Positions 12,984-23,842 of a stretch of DNA of 64,000 nucleotides are shown one piece after another. The notes under the pieces are model-generated. The model was not told where the DNA came from, did not search any database, and saw only the letters and a program-made list of their open reading frames with translations. The DNA is from Leptospira sp. WS92.C1. Its GTDB lineage: Bacteria > Spirochaetota > Leptospiria > Leptospirales > Leptospiraceae. Position 1 is the stretch's first letter; each line of letters starts with the position of its first letter. The position numbers and the translations under genes are program-made. The stretch covers positions 434,001 through 498,000 of the forward strand of contig NZ_CP162130.1 of the NCBI RefSeq assembly GCF_040833975.1. The letters are read 5' to 3'.

Positions 12984-13246
12984 TGGTTAACCTCAAAGCT
13001 GAATTTTATAAAACAAATGTTTGACGATTCTACACTACAATGAAATTGAATATAGCAAAAAATCGATTCAAAATAAAATTCCGCATTCGGAGATTTTCAA
13101 ATAGGAGTTGTTTTTAGTCGCATGACCTGATTCAAATGAAAGGTCTGATTTTCGGATTTATACGCTCTGCTCTTGTTTTGGATTCGAATAGAGTTGTCGT
13201 CGGTCTGTAAAACAGGATTTTGGGTATCGTAATCGGGGGAACATAC

Positions 13247-14263
13247 TTGAAAAAAAGAAGATTGGGCAAATCCGGAATGGTCGTTTCGGAAATTTGTATG
13301 GGTACTATGACTTTCGGATCCAGCTGCGATGAAAAAGAAGCATTTCGTATTTTGGACAAAGCTTATGATTCGGGAATCGATTTTTATGATACTGCAGAAA
13401 TTTACCCTGTTCCGCCTGATGCGGGTTATGTCAATGAAACCGAACGGATATTCGGGAAATGGTTAAAAACAAAAACAAGGGATTCTATTTTGATAGCAAC
13501 CAAGGTATGCGGACCGGGACACGGATGGTTTGTTCCTCCCGTGAGAGAGGGTAAAACCGCTTTGGATCGAAGAAACATTCGAGTTGCGATCGAAGGAAGT
13601 CTGAAACGATTGGGAACCGATTACGTGGATCTTTATCAAACTCATTGGCCGGATCATGATTTCGGATACGAGGAAACTTTGGAAGTTTTGACGGAGCTCA
13701 TTGACGAAGGTAAGGTTCGATACGTCGGAAACAGCAACGAAACCGCTTGGGGAATGATGAAAAGCCTTTCGGTTTCCGAACGATACGGTTTGGCGCGTTT
13801 TGAATCCATACAAAATAATTTCAGCATTCTAAACCGCAGATTCGAAGACGCGTTATCCGACATCTGTCGTCGTGAAGGTGTGAGTCTGCTTCCGTATTCT
13901 CCGATCGCGGGCGGAGTTCTTTCTGGAAAATACAATTCCCAAAATCCGCCTCAGAACGCAAGGTTCAGTCGTTATTTAAGTTCGGGTGAAAGACAGAGAA
14001 AAATGGCAAATCGTTTTCTAAACGAAGCGACCCTGGCTTCCACTGAAAAATTATTGAAGGTCGCGGAAGAAGCGGGTATGTCTCTGACGGTTCTTTCGGT
14101 CGCTTGGTCCAAACAACACGACTACGTGGCCTCTACGATCATCGGAGCGAACACCGTGGAACAACTTGAGGAAAGTCTGAAAGCTCAGAACGTGATTTTG
14201 AGCGAAGACGTTCTCAAAAGGATAGACGAAGTTTCCAAGGAAATTCCCTATCCTATGGGATAA
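13247..14263 (+). CDS. aldo/keto reductase
   Basis: This is an NADPH-dependent oxidoreductase with a TIM-barrel fold. I chose the TTG at 13247 because GGGGGA lies 6 nt upstream and it yields the standard start [20 protein letters not shown]. Catalytic residues are visible in order: Asp and Tyr in DFYDTAEIY, Lys in IATKVCG and His in YQTHWPD. The C-terminal cofactor loop is [16 protein letters not shown]. It belongs to the Tas/YajO-like branch; the substrate is unknown. The last 16 bp overlap the convergent ktrA gene. Confidence 0.92.
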   Translation: MKKRRLGKSGMVVSEICMGTMTFGSSCDEKEAFRILDKAYDSGIDFYDTAEIYPVPPDAGYVNETERIFGKWLKTKTRDSILIATKVCGPGHGWFVPPVREGKTALDRRNIRVAIEGSLKRLGTDYVDLYQTHWPDHDFGYEETLEVLTELIDEGKVRYVGNSNETAWGMMKSLSVSERYGLARFESIQNNFSILNRRFEDALSDICRREGVSLLPYSPIAGGVLSGKYNSQNPPQNARFSRYLSSGERQRKMANRFLNEATLASTEKLLKVAEEAGMSLTVLSVAWSKQHDYVASTIIGANTVEQLEESLKAQNVILSEDVLKRIDEVSKEIPYPMG

Positions 14264-14961
14264 GCCGCGGTAAACCGTTTGATGTTATCCGAGGTTCCGA
14301 ATAGAATCAGGATTTCTTTCTCTTGGAATATTGTTTCGGATTCCGGGAGAAAGACGGAACCTTCCTTCGGATCGGTATCGCGGGTTTCGGTTTTTCGAAT
14401 CGCAACCAGATTGAGATGAAATTGTTCTCTGAGCCTCAGCTCTTTCAGTTTTTTACCGAAAAGATGAGGGGAAATTTCCACTTCAAAAAGACTGTATTCG
14501 TCGCTTAATAAAGTCGCTTTTTTCACTCCTTGGTAACTCAATTGTTCCGCCATGGACGCCGCTGCTCTTTCTTCCGGATTGAAAAGATTTTCGATTCCAA
14601 TCATCTGTAGAATTTTGCGGTTTACTTCGGAATGATATCTAACGTGAAGAGAATGCAGATTCATCTCTTTTAAGTGATACGCCGTTGTGATCAGAGATTC
14701 GAAATTCTCCGCAAGAGCGACCACAATCTCGTCCATATCCTCCAGATCCAGTTCCTCGAGTGATTGTTTATTGCTCGTGTCCAAACATACCGCAAGCGCA
14801 CAGTTGTCTTTGATCTCTTCTATCGTTTTGATGTCCTTATCGATGGCGGTCACTTCGTGGCCGTTCTCGTTGAGATAGATCACAAGAGACTTTCCAAATT
14901 CCCCCAAACCGATTACTGCGATTCTTTTTTTAAGTGTTTTGATTTTCTTTTTTGTAGCCAC
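14248..14961 (-). CDS. ktrA: KtrA/TrkA-type K+ channel regulatory subunit
   Basis: A cytosolic gating ring subunit for the KtrB channel. The N-terminal RCK domain has the Rossmann motif GLGEFG at 18-23 and the acidic Asp41 at the end of the second strand, which binds the nucleotide ribose. A TrkA_C domain follows ([19 protein letters not shown] to the end). A single RCK plus one TrkA_C (237 residues) is the KtrA form rather than the double TrkA form. It follows ktrB by 12 bp in the same operon. Confidence 0.9.
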   Translation of the reverse strand: MATKKKIKTLKKRIAVIGLGEFGKSLVIYLNENGHEVTAIDKDIKTIEEIKDNCALAVCLDTSNKQSLEELDLEDMDEIVVALAENFESLITTAYHLKEMNLHSLHVRYHSEVNRKILQMIGIENLFNPEERAAASMAEQLSYQGVKKATLLSDEYSLFEVEISPHLFGKKLKELRLREQFHLNLVAIRKTETRDTDPKEGSVFLPESETIFQEKEILILFGTSDNIKRFTAAYPIG

Positions 14962-14973
14962 GGTTTCCCACCT

Positions 14974-16773
14974 TTATCCCACGATGATCGATTCTTCCGG
15001 ATAACTGAGTCCGGATTTTTTTTCCTTCGGCATAAACGAGATGAGGATGGTCAACATTCCGACTCTTCCGCAGAACATCATCAGACATATGACGAATTTT
15101 CCAAACGAAGTCAGAGATGGAGTGATTCCTCTTGATAGGCCGACGGTCCCAAACGCCGATACTACTTCGTAACATAGATCTAAGAACGCGAAGTTTTCGG
15201 TACAGATCAAAAGAAAGATTCCGAAGAAGATCAAAAAGAGGGAGACTGATATTCCAGCGGAAGCTCTGGATACGGAGCCTTTCGAAATTCGTCTGCCGAA
15301 AATTTCCAATTCTTCTTTGCCTCGGATATGATTGTATAATTGAAGTCCGACAACCGCAAGAGTAGTCGTTTTGATTCCCCCGCCTGTGGAGTTGGGAGAC
15401 GCCCCCACCCACATTAGAAAGATCGAAACAAAAATCATCGGAACACCCATTTTAGAAATGCTTAATGTATTGAATCCGGCGGTTCTTGTGCTTACGGAGT
15501 AAAATAATGAATGAAAAATCTTATCTGACTCGTTTAAACCGGCGAGAGTGAATTTCGATTCCAAAAAATAATACGAAATCCAACCGAGCAAAATCAAACC
15601 TAGCGAAACACCGAGTATGAGTTTTGCCCCTAATTCCATTCTCTTGGGAGAATCTCCGATTCTAAAAATCCAATAAATCAGATGATGAACCGTAGGAAAT
15701 CCCAAACCGCCGAGTATGATTAAGATCATGATCACGGATAAAAACGCTTTTTGATCCAACATCCAAACGGATTCAAAGCCGTTCGGGAATATGGAAAACC
15801 CGGCGTTGCAAAACGAACTCACCGAATGAAACAGAGAGCTAAAAATTCGAGTTTTAAGATCCGTTTCCGAACCGAACGGAAACCAAAGAAAAATCAACAA
15901 GGCTCCCAATCCTTCGATGAGAAATGTTTGAACCGCAACCTGTTTTAATATGAGAGAGGCTCGGCCTACGCTTTCTTGACTGAACAAATCTTTGATAAGA
16001 AGTTTGTTGGTAACGCTGACCTGACCCGCAAGAAAGATCGCAAAAAATACGGTGAGAGTCATCAAACCCAATCCACCGATTTGAATCAACATCATCAAAA
16101 TGGTCTGGCCGGTTCCGGTGAGTTGACTGGCTACCGCGATCGTGCTCAAACCGGTCACACAGACCGCGCTCACTACTGTAAAAAAAACGTCAATGACTGC
16201 GATCGGTATAACCTGGGCTCTGGGTAGACTCAGAGCCAACGTTCCAAAAAGAATTAAGATTCCGAAACTTCCTGTGATCACAAGGGACGGACTGATCTGT
16301 CTGTAATTTAACAGATCCGTTTTGCGGATCAATCTTGAAAAATTGCTGAACAAAAGAAAGATCTGGCTCAAGGATAAAAAAGCAAGGCTCGCGTCTTCCC
16401 CGCTCAGAGAATCGAGAGTGAGAAGTTTGTAAATTTCATTGCTGATGATCTCTTGGAATACGAGTAAAAAAACGACGGCTAATTCCGTTTTGTGCGTTTT
16501 GAGGTGATCGTAAAAACCTCCGATCACAAATACGAAGGAAAGAATTTCATAAATTACTAATGAAGCTACAATTCCGTTTACGAACAATCGGATCCAGTGG
16601 GTCCACTCGTGAGGATAATAAAATCCGTAGATGAGGATCAAAAGTCCGAGCGAGATCACGCCGCAGATCGAATAATAAATTCTTAAATAAGGATAAATGT
16701 TTGCCTGATAAAAAATAGAAGCGTTGTGTCGAATTTTCAAAAAACCGGCGAGTGTGTCCCGGAAAAAGCTCAT
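14974..16773 (-). CDS. ktrB: KtrB/TrkH-type K+ transporter subunit
   Basis: The ion-conducting membrane subunit of a K+ uptake system. The 599 residues are dominated by hydrophobic helices. Pore-loop-like segments are [41 protein letters not shown] and [14 protein letters not shown], the four selectivity-filter repeats with their conserved glycines. The protein is longer than a typical KtrB (about 450) because of an N-terminal extension of about 150 residues carrying extra membrane helices. It overlaps the stop of the preceding membrane-protein gene (TAATG), so translation is coupled. Confidence 0.92.
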   Translation of the reverse strand: MSFFRDTLAGFLKIRHNASIFYQANIYPYLRIYYSICGVISLGLLILIYGFYYPHEWTHWIRLFVNGIVASLVIYEILSFVFVIGGFYDHLKTHKTELAVVFLLVFQEIISNEIYKLLTLDSLSGEDASLAFLSLSQIFLLFSNFSRLIRKTDLLNYRQISPSLVITGSFGILILFGTLALSLPRAQVIPIAVIDVFFTVVSAVCVTGLSTIAVASQLTGTGQTILMMLIQIGGLGLMTLTVFFAIFLAGQVSVTNKLLIKDLFSQESVGRASLILKQVAVQTFLIEGLGALLIFLWFPFGSETDLKTRIFSSLFHSVSSFCNAGFSIFPNGFESVWMLDQKAFLSVIMILIILGGLGFPTVHHLIYWIFRIGDSPKRMELGAKLILGVSLGLILLGWISYYFLESKFTLAGLNESDKIFHSLFYSVSTRTAGFNTLSISKMGVPMIFVSIFLMWVGASPNSTGGGIKTTTLAVVGLQLYNHIRGKEELEIFGRRISKGSVSRASAGISVSLFLIFFGIFLLICTENFAFLDLCYEVVSAFGTVGLSRGITPSLTSFGKFVICLMMFCGRVGMLTILISFMPKEKKSGLSYPEESIIVG

Positions 16774-17549
16774 TAGAAGCTGAGGCTAAAAATCGAGATG
16801 TCGATTTTATATTCTCTGCCGGGAATCGTAGTTTCCGCCACCGAAATCGGGGCGGAGTTTCCAAAACCGAGAGAGTCGGCGGAGGTTGGTTCCACAGGGG
16901 GAGAAGCGGGTTGATTTTCATTTTTCATCGATTCGTATTCTTTCATATCCTTCCAGGCGTTTGCAAACGCAAGACTGGCCCCGAAGGTGAATACAAAAAC
17001 GGAACCGCCAAATGTTTTTTGAAATTTCTGAACCCCGGGTATTTTTGCGGCGGATGCGATCGCGTAACCGATCCCGAGAGTGATAGGAAGCGTCATAAAA
17101 AAGATGATGGTGAATCGTCGAAACGTCGTTTCGGAATATTTTTCCTCTTCTGCGATTTGATTTTGTCTTTTTTTTCGATCCGCTTGTTGAGCTTGTCTTT
17201 GCAGGATCGCTTCGACGTTGATCTCTCCTGTCAATGGATTGATTAAATTTTCCTGACCTCGTTCCGTATTTGGATTTGCGGTTTTTCTCAAGCCACCCGT
17301 TGGCGGAAATGGATTTTCAAAAGGGACCTGTGCGTTTTTCGGGGAAACGAGTACGGGTTTTTTGAAAGTAGGGGGAATCGTATATTCTTGATAGGAATCC
17401 TTGCTGCCGGAGTCCTTATAATTTCTAAGATTGAAATCGTAAGGATCCGCAAAGTCGTTCTGATTCTGAGAATACAATCCTTTCAGATTGCATACGGATA
17501 GAATGAGGGCGATGGCCGTGAGTCTACGGATTTCCTGTAAAATGAGCAT
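16773..17549 (-). CDS. hypothetical exported/membrane protein coupled to ktrB
   Basis: The product has 258 residues: an N-terminal signal sequence ([19 protein letters not shown]), a Pro/Asn-rich region to about residue 110, a charged helical stretch rich in Gln and Arg (about 110-140), then two membrane helices ([20 protein letters not shown] and [17 protein letters not shown]). The tail is Pro/Ser-rich. I do not recognise the family. Its stop codon overlaps the ktrB start, so it is the first gene of the ktr operon; a role in K+ uptake is possible but unproven. Confidence 0.72.
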   Translation of the reverse strand: MLILQEIRRLTAIALILSVCNLKGLYSQNQNDFADPYDFNLRNYKDSGSKDSYQEYTIPPTFKKPVLVSPKNAQVPFENPFPPTGGLRKTANPNTERGQENLINPLTGEINVEAILQRQAQQADRKKRQNQIAEEEKYSETTFRRFTIIFFMTLPITLGIGYAIASAAKIPGVQKFQKTFGGSVFVFTFGASLAFANAWKDMKEYESMKNENQPASPPVEPTSADSLGFGNSAPISVAETTIPGREYKIDISIFSLSF

Positions 17550-17595
17550 GACCTTTCTTCTACAATCCTTCGCGCTCAGGTCGAGGCAACAAATT

Positions 17596-18906
17596 TTACT
17601 GGAATTCAGTAGCCGATTTTCTGCCGGTCAGAATTTCAGAAGTATATAAAAACGAATTCTGTCTCACCGTTTCCAAAATTTCCGCGCTCAAGCCGATCTT
17701 TTCAGCCTTGGAATATTCCTGTTCGATTGTGGTTCCGAAAATTCCGGGATCGTCCGTTGAAATCGTAAATCTTATATCGTTTTTTGCAAAACGTAAAATC
17801 GGATGTGAATCTGGGTTGCGAATCATTCCTATGTATTCGTTCGAACTCGGACAGGATTCGATGACCGCATTTGTCTTTTTGATTTGATCAAAACAGTAGT
17901 TTTGAAAACCGAAACATTCTTCCAAATACGAAGAATCGGTTTCCAATTCCGCAACTTCCTTGTGTTTTAAAAAATCGATTTCGTTTCCGATTTTTTCTCT
18001 CGAAGGAATCTCAAAGTAGGATTCCAGTTCTTCTTTTTTTTCGTAATAGAGATGAAGTTGATCCAGACGTTCCGATTTAGGTTCTAAAATTTTGCCGTTT
18101 GTCTTTTCGGAGGGATTGATTCCGAGGGCGATTGCGTGACCGAGTCTGTGCGCTCCGAATTCCGCTGATTCCAAAACCCACCTGCAAGCCGAAAGGATCG
18201 ATTTGTCTCGAAAGCTTTCCGCCACGTGATATAGAACGGAAAGCGCGGTTTGTGTTTCCGCTTTGTTGTCCTTGTTTACTTCTTCGATGAACTTTTGTTT
18301 GTCTTTCGGGGGGAATCCTTCTTCTATATTGCAAAAATCCAGTCCGACTAGATATTTTTTGATCAGAGAATTTTTTTCCATCATTCGTTTGAGGACGGCA
18401 TAATCTTGAAAAATATTTCCGTCCCTATGAAGTGAAACGACGAGTTTGCCAACGGCGAGTCCCTTCGTTTTTGATTCCCCTAATGCAAGACCTTCGCAGG
18501 CCGCTATTGTTTTTTGATAGATCCCTTCCTCCGTTTCCGTGGGAGCATACATGATTCTATATTCTCCATAAGTCACTCCTTGTTGAAATTGATCTTCCAC
18601 AATCCGAGAGGAGACTAACGTGATTTCAGCGGGATCAAACTTGGACAATGCGATGATAAGATTGAATTTGCACTGAAACTCGGGAAACGGTCCATAATGA
18701 TTGAATTGATAGAGTTTACGAAAGAGATCGGGATCGTCGTAGTCTTGAAAAAAAGTTTCGGGAGAAATTCGTTTACCAAAAATCTGTTGGTAGGAGTCGG
18801 TAAATACGCCCCAGCGCGGAGAAGGATTTGCTTTCCCGAGTTCGAACAAGAATTTGGAAGTGATGGAACCGTAGAGATGATTGTGAAGATCCGCGTATTG
18901 TTTCAT
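17596..18906 (-). CDS. adenosine deaminase-family amidohydrolase
   Basis: This is a zinc-dependent deaminase of the adenosine/AMP deaminase superfamily. Metal-binding HNH is in DLHNHLYGS at the N terminus (His8 and His10), a further catalytic region is [10 protein letters not shown], and the C-terminal metal Asp lies in [19 protein letters not shown] replaces the usual CPxSN motif of true adenosine deaminases. At 436 residues it is longer than classical Add (about 340), with insertions in the middle, so the substrate may differ. It is a single gene, divergent from the MATE transporter. Confidence 0.85.
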   Translation of the reverse strand: MKQYADLHNHLYGSITSKFLFELGKANPSPRWGVFTDSYQQIFGKRISPETFFQDYDDPDLFRKLYQFNHYGPFPEFQCKFNLIIALSKFDPAEITLVSSRIVEDQFQQGVTYGEYRIMYAPTETEEGIYQKTIAACEGLALGESKTKGLAVGKLVVSLHRDGNIFQDYAVLKRMMEKNSLIKKYLVGLDFCNIEEGFPPKDKQKFIEEVNKDNKAETQTALSVLYHVAESFRDKSILSACRWVLESAEFGAHRLGHAIALGINPSEKTNGKILEPKSERLDQLHLYYEKKEELESYFEIPSREKIGNEIDFLKHKEVAELETDSSYLEECFGFQNYCFDQIKKTNAVIESCPSSNEYIGMIRNPDSHPILRFAKNDIRFTISTDDPGIFGTTIEQEYSKAEKIGLSAEILETVRQNSFLYTSEILTGRKSATEFQ

Positions 18907-19034
18907 GGTGTTCTAATTGATCCGATTCGTTTGATTGTGGTTTGTATTTTTGAAAAAAGATACGTGTTCATTTTCCTTTATAAGTCCATATTACGTACTT
19001 CAGGAACGAATCGCTAACGTAAAAGAAATTTTTT

Positions 19035-20483
19035 ATGAAAAGAGGTAGTTTTCTGTTATCTCGTTATAATCCTGGATCAACCGTGAAAACTCTGCGCCAT
19101 CTACTTCATACGTTTTACAGAAACATAAGACCCAGTCTTTTAAACACGATGATTCTCAAGCTGGCTGTTCCCGTCGTTTTCGGTATGCTCAGTCAAACCG
19201 TGGTTTGGATCACGGATACGATGATGGTCGGACAGCTTGGTAAGAATTCCATCGCAGCGATCGGAATCGGCGGGATCGCACACTTTACGGTGCTTGCTTT
19301 TTTGATGGGATTTTGTATGGGAATTCAGGTCATCGTTTCCAGGAGATTCGGAGAAAAAAACGATTCCGAAATCGGAAAGATTGGGATTACTACTTTGTAT
19401 CTTTCCTTATTTTTCGGCGTATTTCTTTCGATTGGAGGAGCGGCGATCAGCGGCTCATTGATGAAGTATTTGAATAAGGACGCGGTCGTTTTGGGGCTTT
19501 CGAGCGATTATCTTTATTATCGATTTTTAGGAACCATATTTTTCTTTTTGTTATTCGCCACAAGAGCGTTTACAGACGGATTGGGGATCACGACCGCCGG
19601 TCTTGCCTCCATGATTATAACATGTTTTGCGAATATATTTTTAAACTGGATTCTGATTTACGGAAATCTCGGTTTTGAAGCGATGGGCGTAAAGGGAGCC
19701 GCGATCGCTTCCTCACTTGCGGGAGGGGCGGGGTTGATCGCGTTCCCTTATTATTTTTATAAAAAGAATCTAGGAAAATATTTTTCCGGAATTCGTTGGG
19801 GTTTTAGCTTCTCTCACTTTAAAGAAATTTTACAAGCGAGTACCGCTCCTGCGTTAGCCGAGCTTTTAAACAATATATCGTTTATGATCTTTATCGAATT
19901 TGCTACGATCGTGGGAACGACAGCGTTGGCTGTCACGAATATGCTTTTTAGCACTTTAAGTTTGTCTTTTTTGCCGGGATATGCGTTTGGTGTAGCTGCG
20001 ACCACGATTCTGGGACAATCCTTGGGGGCGGGGAAGGCAAAACTTGCGTATCATGGTGCGTTTCGATCCGGTTTTTTTGCGGCCTGTGTGATGGGAAGTA
20101 TGGGACTGGCTTTTATTTTGTTCGGAAAGACGATGTTATCGGTTTATACGACCGACAAAGAATTGATCCAGGAAGGATATATTCCCTTGGTCATTTTAGG
20201 AATCGTTCAAATTGCCGACGCCTATCACATGGTAATTGCCTGCGCACTTCGAGGAGCGGGGTTACAAGGATTTGTGTTTAGAGTCTACACCACGGTTTCT
20301 TATCTTGTGTTTCTTCCGACCGCTTATTTTTTAGGGATCTACATGGGACTTGGATCCGCGGGATTGTGGTCGGGGATCGTAGCTTGGGTTTTTGTTTTGG
20401 CGGTTACTTTTATTTTCCGATTTCGAAAAAGAGACTGGGCTCAGAATCGCGCGGATCGGTCTTCAGCCCCTTTTGGAATTTAG
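19035..20483 (+). CDS. MATE-family multidrug/cation efflux transporter
   Basis: A 12-helix inner-membrane antiporter of the MatE family that exports drugs or cationic compounds using Na+ or H+. Typical features are the start of helix 1 ([21 protein letters not shown]), the conserved V-x-R-x-x-G-x-x ([12 protein letters not shown]), and the internal repeat beginning [12 protein letters not shown]. The ATG at 19035 gives a basic cytosolic N terminus of about 38 residues; a later Met (at 19152) is a possible alternative. The substrate cannot be told from sequence. Confidence 0.9.
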   Translation: MKRGSFLLSRYNPGSTVKTLRHLLHTFYRNIRPSLLNTMILKLAVPVVFGMLSQTVVWITDTMMVGQLGKNSIAAIGIGGIAHFTVLAFLMGFCMGIQVIVSRRFGEKNDSEIGKIGITTLYLSLFFGVFLSIGGAAISGSLMKYLNKDAVVLGLSSDYLYYRFLGTIFFFLLFATRAFTDGLGITTAGLASMIITCFANIFLNWILIYGNLGFEAMGVKGAAIASSLAGGAGLIAFPYYFYKKNLGKYFSGIRWGFSFSHFKEILQASTAPALAELLNNISFMIFIEFATIVGTTALAVTNMLFSTLSLSFLPGYAFGVAATTILGQSLGAGKAKLAYHGAFRSGFFAACVMGSMGLAFILFGKTMLSVYTTDKELIQEGYIPLVILGIVQIADAYHMVIACALRGAGLQGFVFRVYTTVSYLVFLPTAYFLGIYMGLGSAGLWSGIVAWVFVLAVTFIFRFRKRDWAQNRADRSSAPFGI

Positions 20484-20548
20484 GAAGACGAGTCAAGTCC
20501 TCTAATCTTTCTTGCCAGATCCGGTTTTTCGGTTTTTCTGGTCTGAAG

Positions 20549-21571
20549 ATGAAAAAAGCGCTTATAACCGGGATCACTGGACAGGACGGATCCTATCTAA
20601 CAGAATTTCTTCTTGGAAAAGGGTATCAAGTCCACGGGATCGTCAGACGATCCAGCATGTTTAACCGCGAAAGAATCGAACACATTCGTGGGAACTCCAA
20701 TCTCGTTCTTCATTACGGCGATTTAACCGATTCCAGCAACCTGAATCGAATCTTAGAAAAAACTTCTCCCGACGAAATTTACAATCTCGCTGCTCAATCT
20801 CACGTAGGAGTTTCTTTCGAGGTGCCGGAATATACCGCAGAAGCGGATGCGGTGGGAACTTTGAGAATTTTAGACGCAATCAAACAAATCGGAGTGAAAA
20901 GCCGGTTTTATCAGGCCTCCACATCGGAGCTTTACGGAAAGGTTCAGGCGATTCCTCAAACCGAAACCACTCCGTTTTATCCAAGATCTCCGTATGCGGT
21001 CGCAAAATTGTATGCATATTGGGCCGTTGTCAACTATCGAGAAGCGTTCGGGCTTCATGCATCCAACGGAATTCTATTCAATCACGAATCTCCGAGACGA
21101 GGAGAAGGATTTGTAACCAGAAAGATCACGATCGGAGTGGCCAATCTTTTGGCAAAAAAGGGTTCCCCGATTCAACTCGGAAATATGGATGCAAAAAGAG
21201 ATTGGGGATACGCACCGGACTATGTGGAAATGATGTGGATGATGCTCCAACAACCGGATCCCGACGATTACGTGGTTGCCACGAACGAAACACATACTGT
21301 CAGAGAATTTGTCGAAAAGTCCTTTGGATTTACGGGTGTTCAGGTTCGTTGGGAAGGAAAGGGAGATTCGGAAAAGGGATTTGATGCAAAAACAGGACAA
21401 CTCCTTGTGGAAGTGAATCCAAAATTCTATCGTCCGACCGAAGTTGACATTCTGATTGGAGATCCCGCAAAAGCAAAACAAAAGCTCGGCTGGGAACCAA
21501 AGGTCAAATTCGAAGAACTCGTCAAAATCATGACGAAAGCGGATTGCGAACGAGTCGGAATCAAACTCTAA
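20549..21571 (+). CDS. gmd: GDP-mannose 4,6-dehydratase
   Basis: Converts GDP-mannose to GDP-4-keto-6-deoxymannose, the precursor of GDP-fucose, GDP-rhamnose and related sugars for surface polysaccharide. The start is the ATG at 20549, which gives [20 protein letters not shown] with the NADP-binding T-G-x-x-G-x-x-G. The extended short-chain dehydrogenase triad is present (ASTSELYG, then [12 protein letters not shown] with Tyr-x-x-x-Lys). [16 protein letters not shown] is a Gmd hallmark. It is a single gene here, not inside an O-antigen cluster. Confidence 0.95.
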   Translation: MKKALITGITGQDGSYLTEFLLGKGYQVHGIVRRSSMFNRERIEHIRGNSNLVLHYGDLTDSSNLNRILEKTSPDEIYNLAAQSHVGVSFEVPEYTAEADAVGTLRILDAIKQIGVKSRFYQASTSELYGKVQAIPQTETTPFYPRSPYAVAKLYAYWAVVNYREAFGLHASNGILFNHESPRRGEGFVTRKITIGVANLLAKKGSPIQLGNMDAKRDWGYAPDYVEMMWMMLQQPDPDDYVVATNETHTVREFVEKSFGFTGVQVRWEGKGDSEKGFDAKTGQLLVEVNPKFYRPTEVDILIGDPAKAKQKLGWEPKVKFEELVKIMTKADCERVGIKL

Positions 21572-21606
21572 ACATAGATTCTATTTTTTGAATGTATTTG
21601 GGCGTC

Positions 21607-21670
21607 TCATCACTTCGTGATGACCGGGCTCTGCCGCGACTCCGCTTTCGCTTCGGTCTTTTCAAGACCG
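21607..21670. repeat. two small hairpins with TTC loops in a GC-rich patch
   Basis: TCATCAC-TTC-GTGATGA at 21607-21623 and CGGTCTT-TTC-AAGACCG at 21654-21670 are both perfect 7-bp stems with the same TTC loop. They lie just downstream of gmd, in a stretch much richer in G+C than its neighbours. They may serve as terminator-like or REP-like elements; no T-run follows. Confidence 0.45.
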
Positions 21671-21713
21671 CGTTCCGCGTCGCTCTGATCCCTGACGCGG
21701 CGATCCATAGAGA

Positions 21714-21916
21714 GCCGTGTCACCTGAGTTCAGCGGTAGCGGACGCGGCGATCTGCAAATGTGATCCATAGAGAACATTTGCACTGAGTTGCCCCAGGGA
21801 GCCGTGTCACCTGAGTTCAGCGGTAGCGGACGCGGCGATCTGCAAATGTGATCCATAGAGAACATTTGCACTGAGTTGCCCCAGAGAGCAGCGTCACCTG
21901 AGTTCAGCGATCAGCT
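21714..21916. repeat. 87-bp tandem repeat, two full copies plus part of a third
   Basis: Copies span 21714-21800 and 21801-21887, and a partial third begins at 21888 with a few changes. Each full copy contains an inverted repeat, TGCAAATGT and ACATTTGCA around a 12-nt loop. The opening part of the unit (GTCACCTGAGTTCAGCGGTA) also occurs alone at about 23640, beside the second lipoprotein copy. Translations across it are repetitive and not protein-like. Confidence 0.85.
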
Positions 21917-22036
21917 CAGCGATAGCGGGTCCTCGTATTTCGCGACTTTCCCGTCGAACAACGCCCGATCTCTTCATATCATTTTTAAACCAGATTTGCG
22001 AAGTAACGTTGAGCTTAGGGATTCAGGAAGAAATTT

Positions 22037-22078
22037 TCGATCGATTGCACCGGGGGTGTTTCAGGCGCAATCGATCGA
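22037..22078 (-). terminator. palindrome after lipoprotein gene 1
   Basis: Twelve-base perfect arms, TCGATCGATTGC and GCAATCGATCGA, with an 18-nt loop, lie 22 bp past the stop of the minus-strand lipoprotein gene. On that strand AAAATTTCTT follows. It is a plausible terminator, duplicated together with the gene. Confidence 0.5.
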
Positions 22079-22099
22079 GGAAGTCTTTATTTTAGCGCA

Positions 22100-23341
22100 T
22101 TAACGCTTTGTTAAAAGTTTAGAAACACCGTCGGATTCTTTTTTGACGACTTTCATGTTTATTCCAAAGGGAACGTTATTCGAGTCGCCTTTCATCGTAA
22201 ATTGAAGATTATTCAGATTTGATTTTAGAGGATCCGTATCGAGTATATTCGATACATCTAAACCGATCTGCACGTCCGCCTCGTTCCAAAGAAATCTTTT
22301 TTCGGCCTCATTTGTCTCTCCGTCAAAAGCGATCGTGATCGGGCCTTCAAACGGAATCAATACGATATTGGTATGATACATGAGGGGATAGGTTTGTCTT
22401 AACATAGAAAGGACGAAATCGTTTTCGGTCGCGGTCAAGGTTCGGCTCGAATAACCGACGCTCAAATAATTTCCCGGATGCGCATACGATTCTTCCGTCA
22501 ATTGAATTTGAGCCGGCGCGGTCAGCACGTCGTTTCGGATAAAAAGGACGGTGATCGAACTATCGGTTATGAACGTTTGTCCGGGAACGTCTTGGAATTG
22601 GTGAAATCCCGGAAAGCTCAATTGAGTTGAGTGGGTCGAAACTTCGGACCACTGTGGATATTTATACAAAGGATGTTTTCCGTTTATTCCCGTTGATTCA
22701 GGACCCCAAAGAGTTCCGAAGTATTCGTTGTTATAAACCAATCCCGGTAAATCGAGCGTGATATTGAATGCGTCGATTTCAAAATTTCGATTTCCTGAAA
22801 TTCCGTTGGAACGATACCAATCCGGTCGAACTTGACCCCCGACTTCCAAAACATTGTTTATAGTTTTTTGAAATTCGTCTCCGTAATCGAAATAGGCTGG
22901 AGTAGGTGCGATCATCCAATAACTCCAATCGGGAGCGTTGATTTGAAATGTCGGATCCGATTCTTGTTCCTGTTCTCCAGGCCGATAATCGTAAGCGGTT
23001 GCTGTAAGTGAATAGAGATAAAGCCCCTGCACGTTTTCGTTTGAAACCGGGATTACGGTTCCGCCTGTCATCCCGGTTAGAGTGGAAAGTGAAGATGCGT
23101 TGGACAAGATACCGGAATTCGAATCTTGCAGTTGTGTGCTCAGCTGAAATCCTGGTTGGGTTGCTCCAAGGGCTAATAATGAGGCAAGCAAAAATCCGTT
23201 TTGCTCTCCTTTACCTTTTTGGCAATTTGCAAAACAAATTAGCCCGATGAGAATCAGGGTTGTGATTTTGTTCCCATAAGAAATAATTTTCGAGTTTTCT
23301 CGAATCGTATGTAAAAAATTTGCTCGTGTTTGGCTGAACAT
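22100..23341 (-). CDS. putative lipoprotein, tandem paralogue 1
   Basis: A 413-residue probable lipoprotein. I chose the ATG at 23341 because AAAGGTGG lies 5 nt upstream, giving MFSQTRANFLHTIRENSKII; an upstream TTG (23398) lacks a ribosome site. The hydrophobic core TTLILIGLICFAN precedes Cys40, a spirochaete-type lipobox. The mature part is rich in aromatic, Asn and Pro residues, beta-like, with no family I recognise. Its neighbour at 23843-25126 is a close paralogue: the signal region and the last third are nearly identical and the middle is diverged. It is likely surface-exposed or periplasmic; the function is unknown. Confidence 0.78.
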   Translation of the reverse strand: MFSQTRANFLHTIRENSKIISYGNKITTLILIGLICFANCQKGKGEQNGFLLASLLALGATQPGFQLSTQLQDSNSGILSNASSLSTLTGMTGGTVIPVSNENVQGLYLYSLTATAYDYRPGEQEQESDPTFQINAPDWSYWMIAPTPAYFDYGDEFQKTINNVLEVGGQVRPDWYRSNGISGNRNFEIDAFNITLDLPGLVYNNEYFGTLWGPESTGINGKHPLYKYPQWSEVSTHSTQLSFPGFHQFQDVPGQTFITDSSITVLFIRNDVLTAPAQIQLTEESYAHPGNYLSVGYSSRTLTATENDFVLSMLRQTYPLMYHTNIVLIPFEGPITIAFDGETNEAEKRFLWNEADVQIGLDVSNILDTDPLKSNLNNLQFTMKGDSNNVPFGINMKVVKKESDGVSKLLTKR

Positions 23342-23779
23342 GAAAACCACCTTTGTATTTCTGTTATTGATTACGGATTTCCACTGAGTGTTCGCCAAAA
23401 TATTGGCCTAAAAAGCGAGAGAGACAAAAAAATTACTTTCGACGAATTGGGCCTTTGTCGGAATGAAATATGGTGAATAGGGGATGAAATTCTGTTTTAT
23501 GATACCCGTAGGAAAGCGCATTGGGATTGATTCCGGATGGATTGTCTTTTCAACAGCTTCTTTCATCGGTTTCAGAAAAATCAGATCGTGATCGATTTGA
23601 TTTTTGTTAAAAATATCTCCAGTAATATCGAGGTGCAGCGTCACCTGAGTTCAGCGGTAGCGGACGCGGGTCCTCGTATTTCGCGACTTTCCCGTCGAAT
23701 CAAACGACCGATCGATTGATATCATTTTTAAACCAGATTTGCGAAGTAACGTTGAGCTTAGGGATTCAGGAAGAAATTT

Positions 23780-23821
23780 TCGATCGATTGCACCGGGGGT
23801 GTTTCAGGCGCAATCGATCGA
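23780..23821 (-). terminator. palindrome after lipoprotein gene 2
   Basis: This is the same 12-base arms and 18-nt loop as at 22037-22078, in the duplicated flank 22 bp after the second lipoprotein gene. The identity of both arms and loop shows that the flank was copied with the gene. Confidence 0.5.
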
Positions 23822-23842
23822 GGAAGTCTTTATTTTAGCGCA

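Noticed and set aside
21662..21871. 69-codon minus-strand ORF in the 87-bp repeats
   Set aside because: The translation is just the repeat unit read twice, without a ribosome site, so it is not a likely protein gene.
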